From the NCBI GenBank assembly GCA_002346545.1, contig DEAA01000013.1, forward strand, positions 45,181 through 109,180: a stretch of DNA of 64,000 nucleotides, read 5' to 3'. Position numbers and translations under genes: made by a program. The notes below the pieces were generated by a model that saw only the letters and a list, made by a program, of their open reading frames with translations, was not told the origin of the DNA and ran no database searches. The DNA comes from Acidobacteria bacterium UBA2994 (lineage in GTDB: Bacteria; Acidobacteriota; Vicinamibacteria; Vicinamibacterales; UBA8438). Below are positions 42,953-52,093 of this stretch, piece after piece (the stretch's first letter is position 1; each line of letters begins with the position of its first letter).

Positions 42953-44281
42953 ATGCGGCGGGTGGGTCTCGCGTTCCTGGCGGCGACGGCGCTATGCACG
43001 GTGAATGTGCAGGCCGAGGACTGGCCGCAATGGCGCGGTCCGGACGGGCGTCGCATTTCCACCGAGCAGAACCTTCCAGTCAGCTGGAGTCGGGACGCTG
43101 GCGTAGCCTGGCGCACGCCGCTGAACGGCCTCGGTGTGTCGTCTCCGATCGTGGTGGGTAACCGGGTGTTCCTGACTCAACAGCGCGGTCGCGGTCAGCT
43201 CCGTCCTGGAGGTCACCCTCAACTCGTGCGTGGTGGTGGGGCCGCGCCCGACCGACCGCTGGGCGGCGAGCGGGTCGACGGCCGTGGCGATGACGTCATC
43301 TTCATGGTCAGCGCGTTCGACCAGGCGGATGGGCAGTTGCTCTGGGAGTTCGAGCTGCCCGCCGACGGAGATCAGCCGCTCGGACACCTGAAGAGCAACA
43401 TGGCCAGCCCGAGCGCCGCCTCCGACGGCGAGCTGGTGTTCGGCTGGTTCGCGACCGGACAGATCGTGGCGCTAAGTCTCGACGGCGAGCCGGTCTGGCA
43501 GCGGCACCTGGCTCGCGACTACGGCCCCTACGAGATCGTCTGGGGCCACTCGAGTTCGCCCGTGCTCTACCAGGAGCTGCTCATTCTGCAGTCCGACCAC
43601 GAGAGCGGCGCCTACATCCTGGCGCTCGATGCCGCGACCGGCGAGGAGCGGTGGCGAGCCGATCGCGGACAGAACCTGCGCTCGTTCTCCACGCCGCTGA
43701 TCGTTCCCGGCCCGGCCGGGGACGAACTGGTGGTCAATGCCCGCGCCGGCCTCGATGGCTACAACCCCACGACGGGCGAGTGGTTGTGGCATGCCGACGG
43801 GCTGAACGACTATCCGGTGCCCTCGGCCACCCACGATGAAGACGGCGTGATCTACACCTCGCGCGGCCACCGGGCCGGGCCGTATCTGGCGCTTCGCCCG
43901 GGCGGTCGCGGCGTGGTCGACGAGACTCACCTTGTCTGGAAGGTGGAAACGGGCGCTCCGTACATTTCGTCGGTTCTCTACTACGACGGACTGGTCTACA
44001 TGGCCAACGGCGGGGGCATCGTCACGGCCGTCGACGCGGCCAGCGGAGACCGGGTGTGGCAGGACCGGATCGGCGGGGTGTTTTCCGCGACACCGCTGGC
44101 GGGCGACGAGAAGGTCTACCTCTTCAGCGAGACGGGTGAGACCGTGGTGCTGGCGGCCGGGTCGTCGCTCTCGATCCTCGCACGGAACGACCTTGGTGAA
44201 CCGGTCGTGTCGTCGCCGGCCGTCTCCGACGGCCGGATCTTCATCCGTACCGAGCAGGCCCTGATCGCGGTTGGCGAGTAG
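42953..44281 (+). CDS. Secreted PQQ-like beta-propeller protein
   Basis: This 442-residue protein is preceded by AGGAGG and has a signal peptide ending near VQAED. It opens with DWPQWRGPDGRR and has blades with SAFDQADGQLLWEFEL, ALDAATGEERWRAD and TAVDAASGDRVWQDRI. One blade carries an insert of about 25 Gly/Arg/Pro-rich residues (about 80-105), in frame and without a break. It is close to the propeller at 30293. No catalytic PQQ site is seen. The tight spacing to the RecA-SLOG gene suggests a shared transcript, although the functions look unrelated. Confidence 0.85.
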   Translation: MRRVGLAFLAATALCTVNVQAEDWPQWRGPDGRRISTEQNLPVSWSRDAGVAWRTPLNGLGVSSPIVVGNRVFLTQQRGRGQLRPGGHPQLVRGGGAAPDRPLGGERVDGRGDDVIFMVSAFDQADGQLLWEFELPADGDQPLGHLKSNMASPSAASDGELVFGWFATGQIVALSLDGEPVWQRHLARDYGPYEIVWGHSSSPVLYQELLILQSDHESGAYILALDAATGEERWRADRGQNLRSFSTPLIVPGPAGDELVVNARAGLDGYNPTTGEWLWHADGLNDYPVPSATHDEDGVIYTSRGHRAGPYLALRPGGRGVVDETHLVWKVETGAPYISSVLYYDGLVYMANGGGIVTAVDAASGDRVWQDRIGGVFSATPLAGDEKVYLFSETGETVVLAAGSSLSILARNDLGEPVVSSPAVSDGRIFIRTEQALIAVGE

Positions 44282-44293
44282 CGTCCGCCGACC

Positions 44294-45793
44294 TCAGGTC
44301 CTCGTTCTTGTCGCCCGCACTAGTGGTGGCAGGACCACTAACGCTAGGGCCAATCCCAGTAGGGCCGCCGAGAGCGGGCGGGTCAAGAACACGGTGGGAT
44401 CGCCGTCGGCGATGGCCAGTGCCCGGCGTGTGTACTGTTCGAGTAGTGGTCCGAGCACGGCGCCCAGCACCACCGGCGCCAGCGGAATCTCCTGGTGTCT
44501 CAGCACGACGGCCAACAGACCCAGCGCATAGACGACACCGACGTCGAAGAGGCTGCTGTTGAGCGTGTAGACGCCGACGGTAGCCAACGCGAGCACGGCC
44601 GCGTAGAGAAGGGCCGGTGGGACCTCCAGCAGGCGAACCCATAACCGGATTAGGGGCAGGTTCAGTAGTAGCAACAGGGCGTTCGACACATACAGGCTGG
44701 CGATGAGTCCCCAGACCAGCTCCGACTCCTGGCTGAAGAGCAGCGGGCCGGGCTGCAGGCCGTACATCTGGAACGCGGCCAGCATGACGGCGGTGGTGCC
44801 AGAGCCGGGCACGCCGAGCGCGAGCAGTGGCACCAGGCTACCCCCGGCGCTGGCGTTGTTGGCGGCTTCTGGTCCGGCGACCCCTTCGATGGCACCCTCG
44901 CCGAACTCCTCCGGCGTCTTCGATACCCGTCGCTCGACGTCATACGAGAGGAAGCTGGCCACCGTGGCGCCAGCGCCTGGCAGTACCCCGGTGAAGAAGC
45001 CGATGAGCGTCCCGCGGCCCCAGGCAGGCATCGACCGACGCCACTCCGATGGGGTCAGCCGCGCCGGCCCGTCGAGACGTGTCACGTTCGTAGGTGCGTC
45101 CAGTCGGGTGGCCGCATGCCAGAAGACCTCGCCCACCGCGAAGAGGCCCACGGTGACCAGCACGACATTCAGGCCCCCGAGCAGACCGGGCATACCCATG
45201 GAGAAACGCGCTTGTCCGGTTTGCACGTCGATGCCGACGGTGCCGAGGGCCAGGCCCACGAAGATGGCCAGTAGCCCGCGTGCTGGGTTGGCCCCGGCCA
45301 GACCTGCCACACTGGTGAGGGCTAGCACCATAAGCGCCGCGTAGTCGGCTGGTCCGAATCCGAGCGAGAGCTCGACCAGTGGCGGCGCCAGCAGCATCAG
45401 CATTACGGTGGCGAACGTGCCGGCCACGAATGACCCGATGGCGGCCGTGGCGAGCGCGGCACCGGCGCGACCACGACGGGTCATGGCGTAGCCGTCGACT
45501 GCGGTCATGACGCTCGACGTCTCGCCAGGCATTCGCACCAGGATGGACGTGGTCGATCCGCCATACATCGCGCCGTAGTAGATGCCGCCGAAGAGAATGA
45601 ACGTGCCGACCGGATCCATCCCGAAGGTGAGGGGAAGGAGCAGCGAGATGGTCAGCGCCGGCCCGAGACCTGGTAGCACACCGATCGCGGTGCCTACGGT
45701 GACTCCGACCGCGCCGAGCAGGAGGTTGGTGGGGACCAGGGCCGACGCGAACCCGGCGCCCAGCTGAGGGAGTAGGTAGCTCAGGCTGGACAT
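44294..45793 (-). CDS. tctA: TctA: tripartite tricarboxylate transporter, large permease subunit
   Basis: A 499-residue membrane protein with about twelve helices and the TctA signature GVLPGLGPALTISLLLPLTF (first repeat) and GFFTGVLPGAGATVASFLSY (second repeat). It carries solute across the membrane, probably driven by an ion gradient. It is the last gene of a tctCBA operon. Its ATG shares one base with the tctB stop (TGATG). Confidence 0.95.
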   Translation of the reverse strand: MSSLSYLLPQLGAGFASALVPTNLLLGAVGVTVGTAIGVLPGLGPALTISLLLPLTFGMDPVGTFILFGGIYYGAMYGGSTTSILVRMPGETSSVMTAVDGYAMTRRGRAGAALATAAIGSFVAGTFATVMLMLLAPPLVELSLGFGPADYAALMVLALTSVAGLAGANPARGLLAIFVGLALGTVGIDVQTGQARFSMGMPGLLGGLNVVLVTVGLFAVGEVFWHAATRLDAPTNVTRLDGPARLTPSEWRRSMPAWGRGTLIGFFTGVLPGAGATVASFLSYDVERRVSKTPEEFGEGAIEGVAGPEAANNASAGGSLVPLLALGVPGSGTTAVMLAAFQMYGLQPGPLLFSQESELVWGLIASLYVSNALLLLLNLPLIRLWVRLLEVPPALLYAAVLALATVGVYTLNSSLFDVGVVYALGLLAVVLRHQEIPLAPVVLGAVLGPLLEQYTRRALAIADGDPTVFLTRPLSAALLGLALALVVLPPLVRATRTRT

Positions 45794-46215
45794 CAGCCGA
45801 GCAGACCCTGCGGTAGTTGCACGCCCAGCACGAAGGTGAGCAGGCCGTGGACGGTGGTGGCTAGTAGTGCAGCGACGACGAGGTCACGGCGCCAGCGCTG
45901 GCTGCCGAGGACGCGCGCCTGGAGCACCACGAACGGTACCGTGGCTGGAAGGAAGCCGGCCATGGGCAAGAGCGCCAGGTAGGCCAGATAGGTTGCCGCT
46001 GCGCCACCGACGCCGCGCCAGTCCAGCGGGCTGGTAGTCCGGTCGGTGGCTGCTACCCAGCCGGCACATCCCACCAGCCCGAGGCCGATGATCATCGGAA
46101 ACACCCCTGGGCCAACCGCCGCGTACTGATCCTCGGGCGTGTCAATCTGGAAGGCGGCGGCGAGGTAGGTCAGCGCGGCAGCGACCAGCAGGGCTCGGGC
46201 CAGCGGTGGACGCAT
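45793..46215 (-). CDS. tctB: TctB: tripartite tricarboxylate transporter, small subunit
   Basis: A 140-residue protein with four membrane helices, matching the size and plan of TctB (FQIDTPEDQYAAVGPGVFPMII near the N-terminus, PATVPFVVLQARVLGSQRWR in the loop). It lies between tctC (nine bases) and tctA (one-base overlap). Its identity rests on gene order and the helix plan. Confidence 0.9.
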   Translation of the reverse strand: MRPPLARALLVAAALTYLAAAFQIDTPEDQYAAVGPGVFPMIIGLGLVGCAGWVAATDRTTSPLDWRGVGGAAATYLAYLALLPMAGFLPATVPFVVLQARVLGSQRWRRDLVVAALLATTVHGLLTFVLGVQLPQGLLG

Positions 46216-46224
46216 CGGGCCACC

Positions 46225-47253
46225 CTATCGCACTAGGCCAACCGAGCGAAGGACCTGGTCGGCGGTGGCACGTTCGTCGGCGAGGAACTCGTCGAGTGGC
46301 GCGCCGCTGAGGAAGCTGTCTTCCCACTCGTTGTCGGTGAGGATCTGCTGCCAGGCCGGGCTGTCACGCATGGCGTCGAGCGCGTCGGCAAGCCAGGCGC
46401 GCGTCATCGAGTCGGTGTCGGGTGGAGCCAGGACCCCGCGCCAGTTGGCCAGCACGACGTCCAGACCGTATTCCCGGAAGGTCGGTGTTTCGCTGTCGCT
46501 GAGTCGTTCGGCGGCCGAAATGGCCAGCGGTCGCATCCGTCCCGTGTCTACGAAGCCCTTCCATTCGCCAACCCCGGACACGCCGGCCGAGACGTGGCCG
46601 CCTATCACGGCTACGGCCGCCTCGCCGCCCCCGGCGTGTGCGACGTAGTTCACGCGAGCCGGGTCCACGCCGGCCGCCAGCGCGAGCAGCCCCACCAGCA
46701 TGTGGTCGATGCCGCCGGCCGAGCCGCCAGCCCAGCTGATTGATTCGGGTGCGGCTCGGAAGACCTCGATCAGAGCGTCCAGCGTGTCGAACGGCGAATC
46801 AGCCGGGACCGCCACCATCTCGTATTCGTTGAGCAGTCGCGCGATTGGGACCGTGTCGGCCACTGAGACCGGGCTGTTGTTGGTACGGACCGCGCCCAGC
46901 ATGACCTGCCCGAACACCATCAACGTCTGAGGGTTGCCCCGGTGGCGGCTGACGAGATCGGCCAGTCCGATGGTGCCGCCGGCGCCGCCCCGGTTGACCA
47001 CCTCCACCGGGACACCGAGTAACCCCGTGTCTCTGAGCACCTGCTGCAACTGGCGCGCAGTCTGGTCCCAGCCGCCGCCAGGGTTGGCCGGCGCAATTAC
47101 GGTGATCGGCCCATTGGGATACCCAGCCTCGGTGCGGGGAAGGGCGTTCGCGGGGGCGCTGGAGTCTGCGCTGCCACAGCCAACCGCTAGGTAGAGGCCG
47201 GTTGCGAGGAGGGTCGTGGCCAGCGTGTGGGCGCGACGAACGCCGAAGAGCAT
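46225..47253 (-). CDS. tctC: TctC: solute-binding lipoprotein of the tripartite tricarboxylate transporter
   Basis: A 342-residue protein. The lipobox LAVGC near residue 26 suggests a lipid anchor, which is less usual than a free periplasmic form. The Bug/TctC fold shows YPNGPITVIAPANPGGGWDQTARQ in the first lobe and VNRGGAGGTIGLADLVSRH with the ligand-binding Gly-rich loop. The citrate or tricarboxylate specificity is a family default and could be another carboxylate. First gene of the operon, divergent from the DUF1295 gene. Confidence 0.92.
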   Translation of the reverse strand: MLFGVRRAHTLATTLLATGLYLAVGCGSADSSAPANALPRTEAGYPNGPITVIAPANPGGGWDQTARQLQQVLRDTGLLGVPVEVVNRGGAGGTIGLADLVSRHRGNPQTLMVFGQVMLGAVRTNNSPVSVADTVPIARLLNEYEMVAVPADSPFDTLDALIEVFRAAPESISWAGGSAGGIDHMLVGLLALAAGVDPARVNYVAHAGGGEAAVAVIGGHVSAGVSGVGEWKGFVDTGRMRPLAISAAERLSDSETPTFREYGLDVVLANWRGVLAPPDTDSMTRAWLADALDAMRDSPAWQQILTDNEWEDSFLSGAPLDEFLADERATADQVLRSVGLVR

Positions 47254-47333
47254 GCGTCATTGTGGCCCAGAACCTGCGGGGTTGGCGCCGGCGTGGTCTG
47301 AATGCCACGGGGGGTGCGCGCTATGCTTTACCC

Positions 47334-48209
47334 ATGGACAAGCGGGCGCTACGGAGCCTGGTGGCGGTGGTGATCAGCGTGACGGTGGCCGCCGCGGTGA
47401 GCTGGGCGGGCAGCCAGCACGGCGTGTGGGTGGACGGCGCGCCGCTGTTCGCGCTGTGTGGGATGCTGTCCTTCGGCATCAACTGGCTCGTCTTTATCCC
47501 GGCCTACATCTGGCAGACCGAGCGGTTCTTCGATCTTACCGGCAGTCTGACCTATCTGACGGTGGTTGCCGTGGCGCTGGCGATGACCCTGGGAGGCGAC
47601 CCGCGGTCCTTGCTGTTGGCCGGCATGGTCTCGGTCTGGGCGGTCAGGCTGGGGAGCTTTCTGTTCCGTCGTATCAGGCGCGACGGTCACGATGGCCGGT
47701 TCGACGAACTGAAGCCCAGTTTTCCTAGGTTCCTGCTAACCTGGACCCTGCAGGCGCTGTGGGTGCTGCTGACCGTCTCCGGCGCCCTGGCCGCGATGAC
47801 GGCGATGCGTATCGAGCCGCTGGGATGGGTGGCCGCCGTTGGCGTCGTCATTTGGCTGGCTGGCTTCGGGATCGAGGTGACGGCCGACCGGCAGAAGGCG
47901 CGTTTTCGCCGGGACGCGGCCAACGACGGGCAGTTCATCACGACCGGCCTCTGGGCCTGGTCCAGACACCCGAACTACTTCGGTGAGATCTTGCTGTGGG
48001 TCGGAGTAGCGGTGGTTGCGCTGCCGGCGCTCCGAGGATGGCAGCACGTCACCTTGATTTCTCCGGTCTTCGTCTACCTTCTATTGACCAGGATCAGCGG
48101 GGTGCCGCTGCTCGAGGCGCGCGCAGAGGCTAGATGGGGCGAGCTGCCGAAGTATCAGGCCTATCGGAACGCCACGCCTTCACTGGTCCCGCGCCCGCCC
48201 AGAAACTGA
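47334..48209 (+). CDS. DUF1295/steroid 5-alpha-reductase-like membrane protein
   Basis: The protein has 291 residues with seven or so helices. The start at ATG 47334 is the first that keeps the first helix clean. The C-terminal part carries the ICMT/steroid-reductase-like motif SRHPNYFGEILLWVG and VPLLEARAEARWG, typical of DUF1295. The family binds NADPH or SAM in the membrane. The substrate is unknown. It is the first plus-strand gene before the ankyrin and DUF1592 genes, with a 23-base gap. Confidence 0.9.
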   Translation: MDKRALRSLVAVVISVTVAAAVSWAGSQHGVWVDGAPLFALCGMLSFGINWLVFIPAYIWQTERFFDLTGSLTYLTVVAVALAMTLGGDPRSLLLAGMVSVWAVRLGSFLFRRIRRDGHDGRFDELKPSFPRFLLTWTLQALWVLLTVSGALAAMTAMRIEPLGWVAAVGVVIWLAGFGIEVTADRQKARFRRDAANDGQFITTGLWAWSRHPNYFGEILLWVGVAVVALPALRGWQHVTLISPVFVYLLLTRISGVPLLEARAEARWGELPKYQAYRNATPSLVPRPPRN

Positions 48210-48232
48210 CAAGACTTGGTAGACTGTGCGGC

Positions 48233-49642
48233 ATGCTAACCCATGTCGGCCGCCTCGGTGCGGCCGCCATGCTCGGTGCCCTGAGCGCGGCGACGCCGAC
48301 GTCGGCCGAGGGTGACCTGCGTCTGGTCGACGCGGTCAAGGCACGTGACCTGCCAGCGGTGGAGCGTCTACTGGGTGCTGGTGTGCCGGTGGACTCGGCC
48401 ACGCCCGACGGCGCCACTGCTCTGCACTGGGCGGCCCACCGCGACGGCCTGGAGATGGCCAGCCGGTTGCTGCGGGCGGGCGCCGATCCCGATGTGATCA
48501 ATGAGCTGGGGGTGTCGCCCTTGGTTCTGGCATGCGAGAACGCCAGCGCCGCGATGGTCGGGCAGTTGCTCGCGCACGGGGCGGATCCGAACCAGGCCCA
48601 GCCCACCGGCGTGACGCCATTGATGGCGTGCGCGCGGACCGGGAGCGCCGCCGCGGTGGAGGCACTGCTGGCGAGCGGTGCCACTGTCGACCGCCGCGAA
48701 TCCGTGAGCGGACAGACGGCGCTGATGTGGGCGGTGGCAGAGCGCCATGCCGACGTCGTCTCGCACCTGATCGCGGCGGATGCCGACGTGGGGGGCGGGT
48801 CAGCGCGGGGTTTCACCCCCCTGATGTTCGCAGCCCAGCAGGGCGACGAGGCACTGGCCACCACGCTGCTGGCCGCCGGGGCAGACGTCGACCGGGCCAA
48901 TAACGGTGGCAGCGCGGCGCTTCTGGTGGCGACCGAAAGCGGGCATCTCGAGATGGTGCGCTTGCTCCTCGAGGCGGGTGCAGACCGGGATGCCGCCGGG
49001 ACCGGCCGAACGGCGCTGCACGGGGCGGTGCAGCACGAGCGGCCCGACATTGTCACCCTGCTGCTCGACTATGGCGCTGACGTCGATGCGCGCCTGACGG
49101 CCCGGCTGCCGAAGTTCGCCGGTGATCTCGCGAGCAACACCGGACCGGGCAGCATGGTGGGCGCGACGCCGTTCTGGCTGGCCACCAAGTTCACCGATGT
49201 TGACCTGATGCGTCTGTTCCGCGATCGCGGGGCTGACACGACGCTGGCTGCCGATGACGGGACGACACCGCTGATGGTGGCCGCCGGGATCATGTCGCTC
49301 GAAGGCTACGACCGCTACGGCCGGCTGGTCTTCGCCGACGACACGGCGCGCCGCCGGGAGCACGAGCTCGACACCGTCGAGCTGGCCTTCTCGCTCGGCG
49401 GGGATGTCGCGGTGGTGAACGAGCATGGACAGACCGCGATGCACGGCGCGGCCTACACCGGCAACGATGCCGTCGTGCGGTTTCTGTTCGAGCGCGGTGC
49501 CGTGGTCGATGTCGCGGACCTGACGGGCCTGACGCCGCTGGGCATCACCGAAGGGATCTGGATCAGCGGAACCTTTCTCGAGCGTCCGACGACCGAGGTG
49601 TTGCTCCGCGAACTGGGTGCCGGCAGGGGGGTGGTGCAATGA
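48233..49642 (+). CDS. Secreted ankyrin-repeat protein
   Basis: A 469-residue protein with a signal peptide ending near TSAEG. At least nine ankyrin repeats follow, for example DGATALHWAAHRDGLEMASR, GVSPLVLACENASAAMVGQL, GQTALMWAVAERHADVVSHL, GFTPLMFAAQQGDEALATTL and GRTALHGAVQHERPDIVTLL. Two repeats are interrupted by an insert of about 45 residues. Such proteins bind partners. The last base group ATGA overlaps the start of the next gene (DUF1592 type), so translation is coupled. In Acidobacteriota an ankyrin gene often precedes a DUF1592 gene. Confidence 0.88.
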   Translation: MLTHVGRLGAAAMLGALSAATPTSAEGDLRLVDAVKARDLPAVERLLGAGVPVDSATPDGATALHWAAHRDGLEMASRLLRAGADPDVINELGVSPLVLACENASAAMVGQLLAHGADPNQAQPTGVTPLMACARTGSAAAVEALLASGATVDRRESVSGQTALMWAVAERHADVVSHLIAADADVGGGSARGFTPLMFAAQQGDEALATTLLAAGADVDRANNGGSAALLVATESGHLEMVRLLLEAGADRDAAGTGRTALHGAVQHERPDIVTLLLDYGADVDARLTARLPKFAGDLASNTGPGSMVGATPFWLATKFTDVDLMRLFRDRGADTTLAADDGTTPLMVAAGIMSLEGYDRYGRLVFADDTARRREHELDTVELAFSLGGDVAVVNEHGQTAMHGAAYTGNDAVVRFLFERGAVVDVADLTGLTPLGITEGIWISGTFLERPTTEVLLRELGAGRGVVQ

Positions 49643-52083
49643 CCCGGCACGGGGTGCCGTGCGGTCGGCGAGCGTCCTGGTCGGTCGGGGTGCTGGTCGT
49701 CCTGGTCGTGGGTCTCGCGAATCCGCCGATGGCGTGGTCAGGGCAACCGAACACGGGAAACGACCCTTCCCGTGCGTTTCTCGACCGCCACTGCACTGCC
49801 TGTCACAACAGCCGGCGTCCGACGGCCCAGCTCTCGCTCGACGCCGAGGCGGTGGACCCCGGACGAGCGCCCGCGCATGCGGAGGTCTGGGAGAAGGTGC
49901 TCCGCAAGCTCCGGACGGGCGCCATGCCGCCCGTCGGGCGTCCCCGACCTGCCGCCGACGAGGTGGCCGCGCTCGTCAGGGGTCTGGAGACGAGCATCGA
50001 CCGCGCGGCCGCCAGCCGGCCGGCTGTGGGCCGCCCGCTTGCGCATCGGTTGAATCGGACCGAGTACGCCAATGCCGTGCGAGATCTGCTGGCGCTCGAC
50101 ATCGACGGGGCGGCGTTGCTGCCGCCCGATGACGCCGGGTTCGGCTTCGACAACATTGGCGATGTGCTGACCGTGTCGCCATTGCTCCTCGAGCGCTACA
50201 TGTCGGCGGCCGGCAAGGTGGCCCGGCTGGCAGTTGGTTCGGCAAAGGGGCCCAGGTCTCACACCTACCAGGTGTCGAAGTATCTGCGTCAGGACGATCG
50301 AATGGGCGAGGACCTCCCGTTCGGTACTCGCGGTGGGACCGCGGTGCGGCACACGTTCCCGGCCTCGGGCGAATATCTCCTAAAACTGCGGCTGCTCAAA
50401 AACCACCGGGATCAGATTCGAGGCGTCGATCAAAGGCACGATCTGGAGGTGCGTGTCGACGGCGCGCGGAAAGACCTGTTCACCGTCGGGTGGACGCCCG
50501 ACCTGGACATCGACCGCTCGACCTACCTGCTCCACGGGGATGCCGAGCTGAACACGCGTGTGCGAGTCGGTGCCGGTCCGCATCTCGTGTCGGCCGCCTT
50601 CCTGGCCCGTCCGACGATGCCCGAGGGGCCGCTGGGGCCGATCGTCTCGGTGGCGAGCTTCGGATTCAGCGCCGACCTGGCGGTGTCTGCCGAGGAGGCG
50701 CCCGCACTCTGGACCCTCGAGATCGAGGGGCCGCTCGGTTCGGCGGAAGAGCTGGCGGCCGAGGAGTCGCCAAGCCACGAGCGCCTCTTCGTGTGTCGCC
50801 CGACCCGGACGCTCGAGGAGCGGTTGTGTGCGACCGAGATTCTCGGTCAGCTCGCCCGACGAGCCTATCGGCGCCCCGTGACCGACGCGGACCTGGCGCC
50901 GTTACTCGAGTACTTCGAGGACGGGCGTCGGCGGGGTGGATTCGAGGGGGGCATCGAGCTGGCGCTGCGGAAGGTGCTCGTGAGCCCCGAGTTTCTCTTC
51001 CGGATCGAACGCGACCCGGTTGACGTGGGGCCCGCAGTGCCCTATCGGTTGAGCGACCTCGAACTGGCGTCACGCCTGTCGTTCTTTCTCTGGAGCACAA
51101 TTCCTGACGATGAGTTGCTGGCGGCCGCCGAGACCGGACGGCTCGGCGATTCGGCCGAGCTGCGGCGGCAGGTCGAACGGATGCTGGCTGACCCACGGTC
51201 CCGCGCGCTGGTCGACAACTTTGCGGGGCAGTGGCTATTTCTGCGAAACATGCGACTGGTGATGCCGGATCCCCAGGCGTTTCCGGAGTTCGACGACAAC
51301 CTGCGGGAGGCGTTTTCGGCCGAAACCGAGCTGTTTCTCCTGAGTCAACTCCGGGAGGACAAGAGCGTCCTCGACATGCTCACCGCCGACTACACCTTCC
51401 TAAACGAACGTCTCGCCCGGCACTACGGCATTCCCGGGGTTTACGGCAGTCACCATCGCCTTGTCTCATTGACCGACCCCAACCGACACGGGCTGCTCGG
51501 GCACGGCAGCGTGCTGACCGTGACCTCCTATGCCAACCGCACGTCGCCCGTGCTCCGGGGGAAGTGGCTGCTGGAGAACCTGCTCGGGGCGCCACCGCCC
51601 CCTCCGCCAGCCGACGTACCGGCGTTGAAGGAGATTGGCGAGGAAGGGGTCGCGCCCAGCTCGGTGCGGGAGCGTCTGGAACTGCACCGGCAGAACCCGG
51701 CCTGTGCCACCTGTCACGCCCAGATGGACCCGCTGGGGTTTGCGCTCGAGAACTTCGACGCGATCGGCCGCTGGCGGACGACGGGTGAGGGCGGTGCCCC
51801 GATCGATGCGTCGGCGACGACGCCGGATGGAACCACCATCTCGGGGCCGGGGGATCTGGCCCAGTTGCTGACGAGCCAGCCCGAGCTGTTCGCCGCCACC
51901 GTGGTCGAGAAGCTGATGACGTATGCGCTCGGACGCGGGGTCGAGCACTACGACGCGCCCGTTGTTCGGGCCGTGGTGCGGGAGGCTGCCGACGAGGGAT
52001 ACCGCTGGTCGGCGCTGATCTCCGGGATCGTGAGCAGCTCGCCGTTTCAGATGCGAATGTCGGCGACCGAGTCGGCTGAATGA
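49639..52083 (+). CDS. DUF1592/DUF1588-type secreted multiheme-like protein
   Basis: An 814-residue protein with a signal peptide. Residues 45-110 are a cytochrome c-like module with DRHCTACHNSRRP (heme motif CTACH). Then come DUF1587 (RLNRTEYANAVRDLLALD, DDAGFGFDNIGDVL), a carbohydrate-binding-like insert, DUF1595, DUF1592 (LSDLELASRLSFFLWSTIPD), DUF1588 (NRTSPVLRGKWLLENLLG and PACATCHAQMDPLG) and DUF1585 at the end (EKLMTYALGRGVEHYD). These domains always occur together and with a DUF1552 protein. Their role is thought to be in periplasmic oxidation, but no reaction is proven. The pair of CxxCH motifs supports electron transfer. Confidence 0.92.
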   Translation: MTRHGVPCGRRASWSVGVLVVLVVGLANPPMAWSGQPNTGNDPSRAFLDRHCTACHNSRRPTAQLSLDAEAVDPGRAPAHAEVWEKVLRKLRTGAMPPVGRPRPAADEVAALVRGLETSIDRAAASRPAVGRPLAHRLNRTEYANAVRDLLALDIDGAALLPPDDAGFGFDNIGDVLTVSPLLLERYMSAAGKVARLAVGSAKGPRSHTYQVSKYLRQDDRMGEDLPFGTRGGTAVRHTFPASGEYLLKLRLLKNHRDQIRGVDQRHDLEVRVDGARKDLFTVGWTPDLDIDRSTYLLHGDAELNTRVRVGAGPHLVSAAFLARPTMPEGPLGPIVSVASFGFSADLAVSAEEAPALWTLEIEGPLGSAEELAAEESPSHERLFVCRPTRTLEERLCATEILGQLARRAYRRPVTDADLAPLLEYFEDGRRRGGFEGGIELALRKVLVSPEFLFRIERDPVDVGPAVPYRLSDLELASRLSFFLWSTIPDDELLAAAETGRLGDSAELRRQVERMLADPRSRALVDNFAGQWLFLRNMRLVMPDPQAFPEFDDNLREAFSAETELFLLSQLREDKSVLDMLTADYTFLNERLARHYGIPGVYGSHHRLVSLTDPNRHGLLGHGSVLTVTSYANRTSPVLRGKWLLENLLGAPPPPPPADVPALKEIGEEGVAPSSVRERLELHRQNPACATCHAQMDPLGFALENFDAIGRWRTTGEGGAPIDASATTPDGTTISGPGDLAQLLTSQPELFAATVVEKLMTYALGRGVEHYDAPVVRAVVREAADEGYRWSALISGIVSSSPFQMRMSATESAE

Positions 52084-52093
52084 GGAAGACGCC

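Noticed and set aside
43190..43270. Possible frameshift in the propeller gene at 42953
   Set aside because: The Gly/Arg/Pro-rich stretch looked like a wrong frame, but coding resumes in the same frame with normal blades, so it is an in-frame insert.
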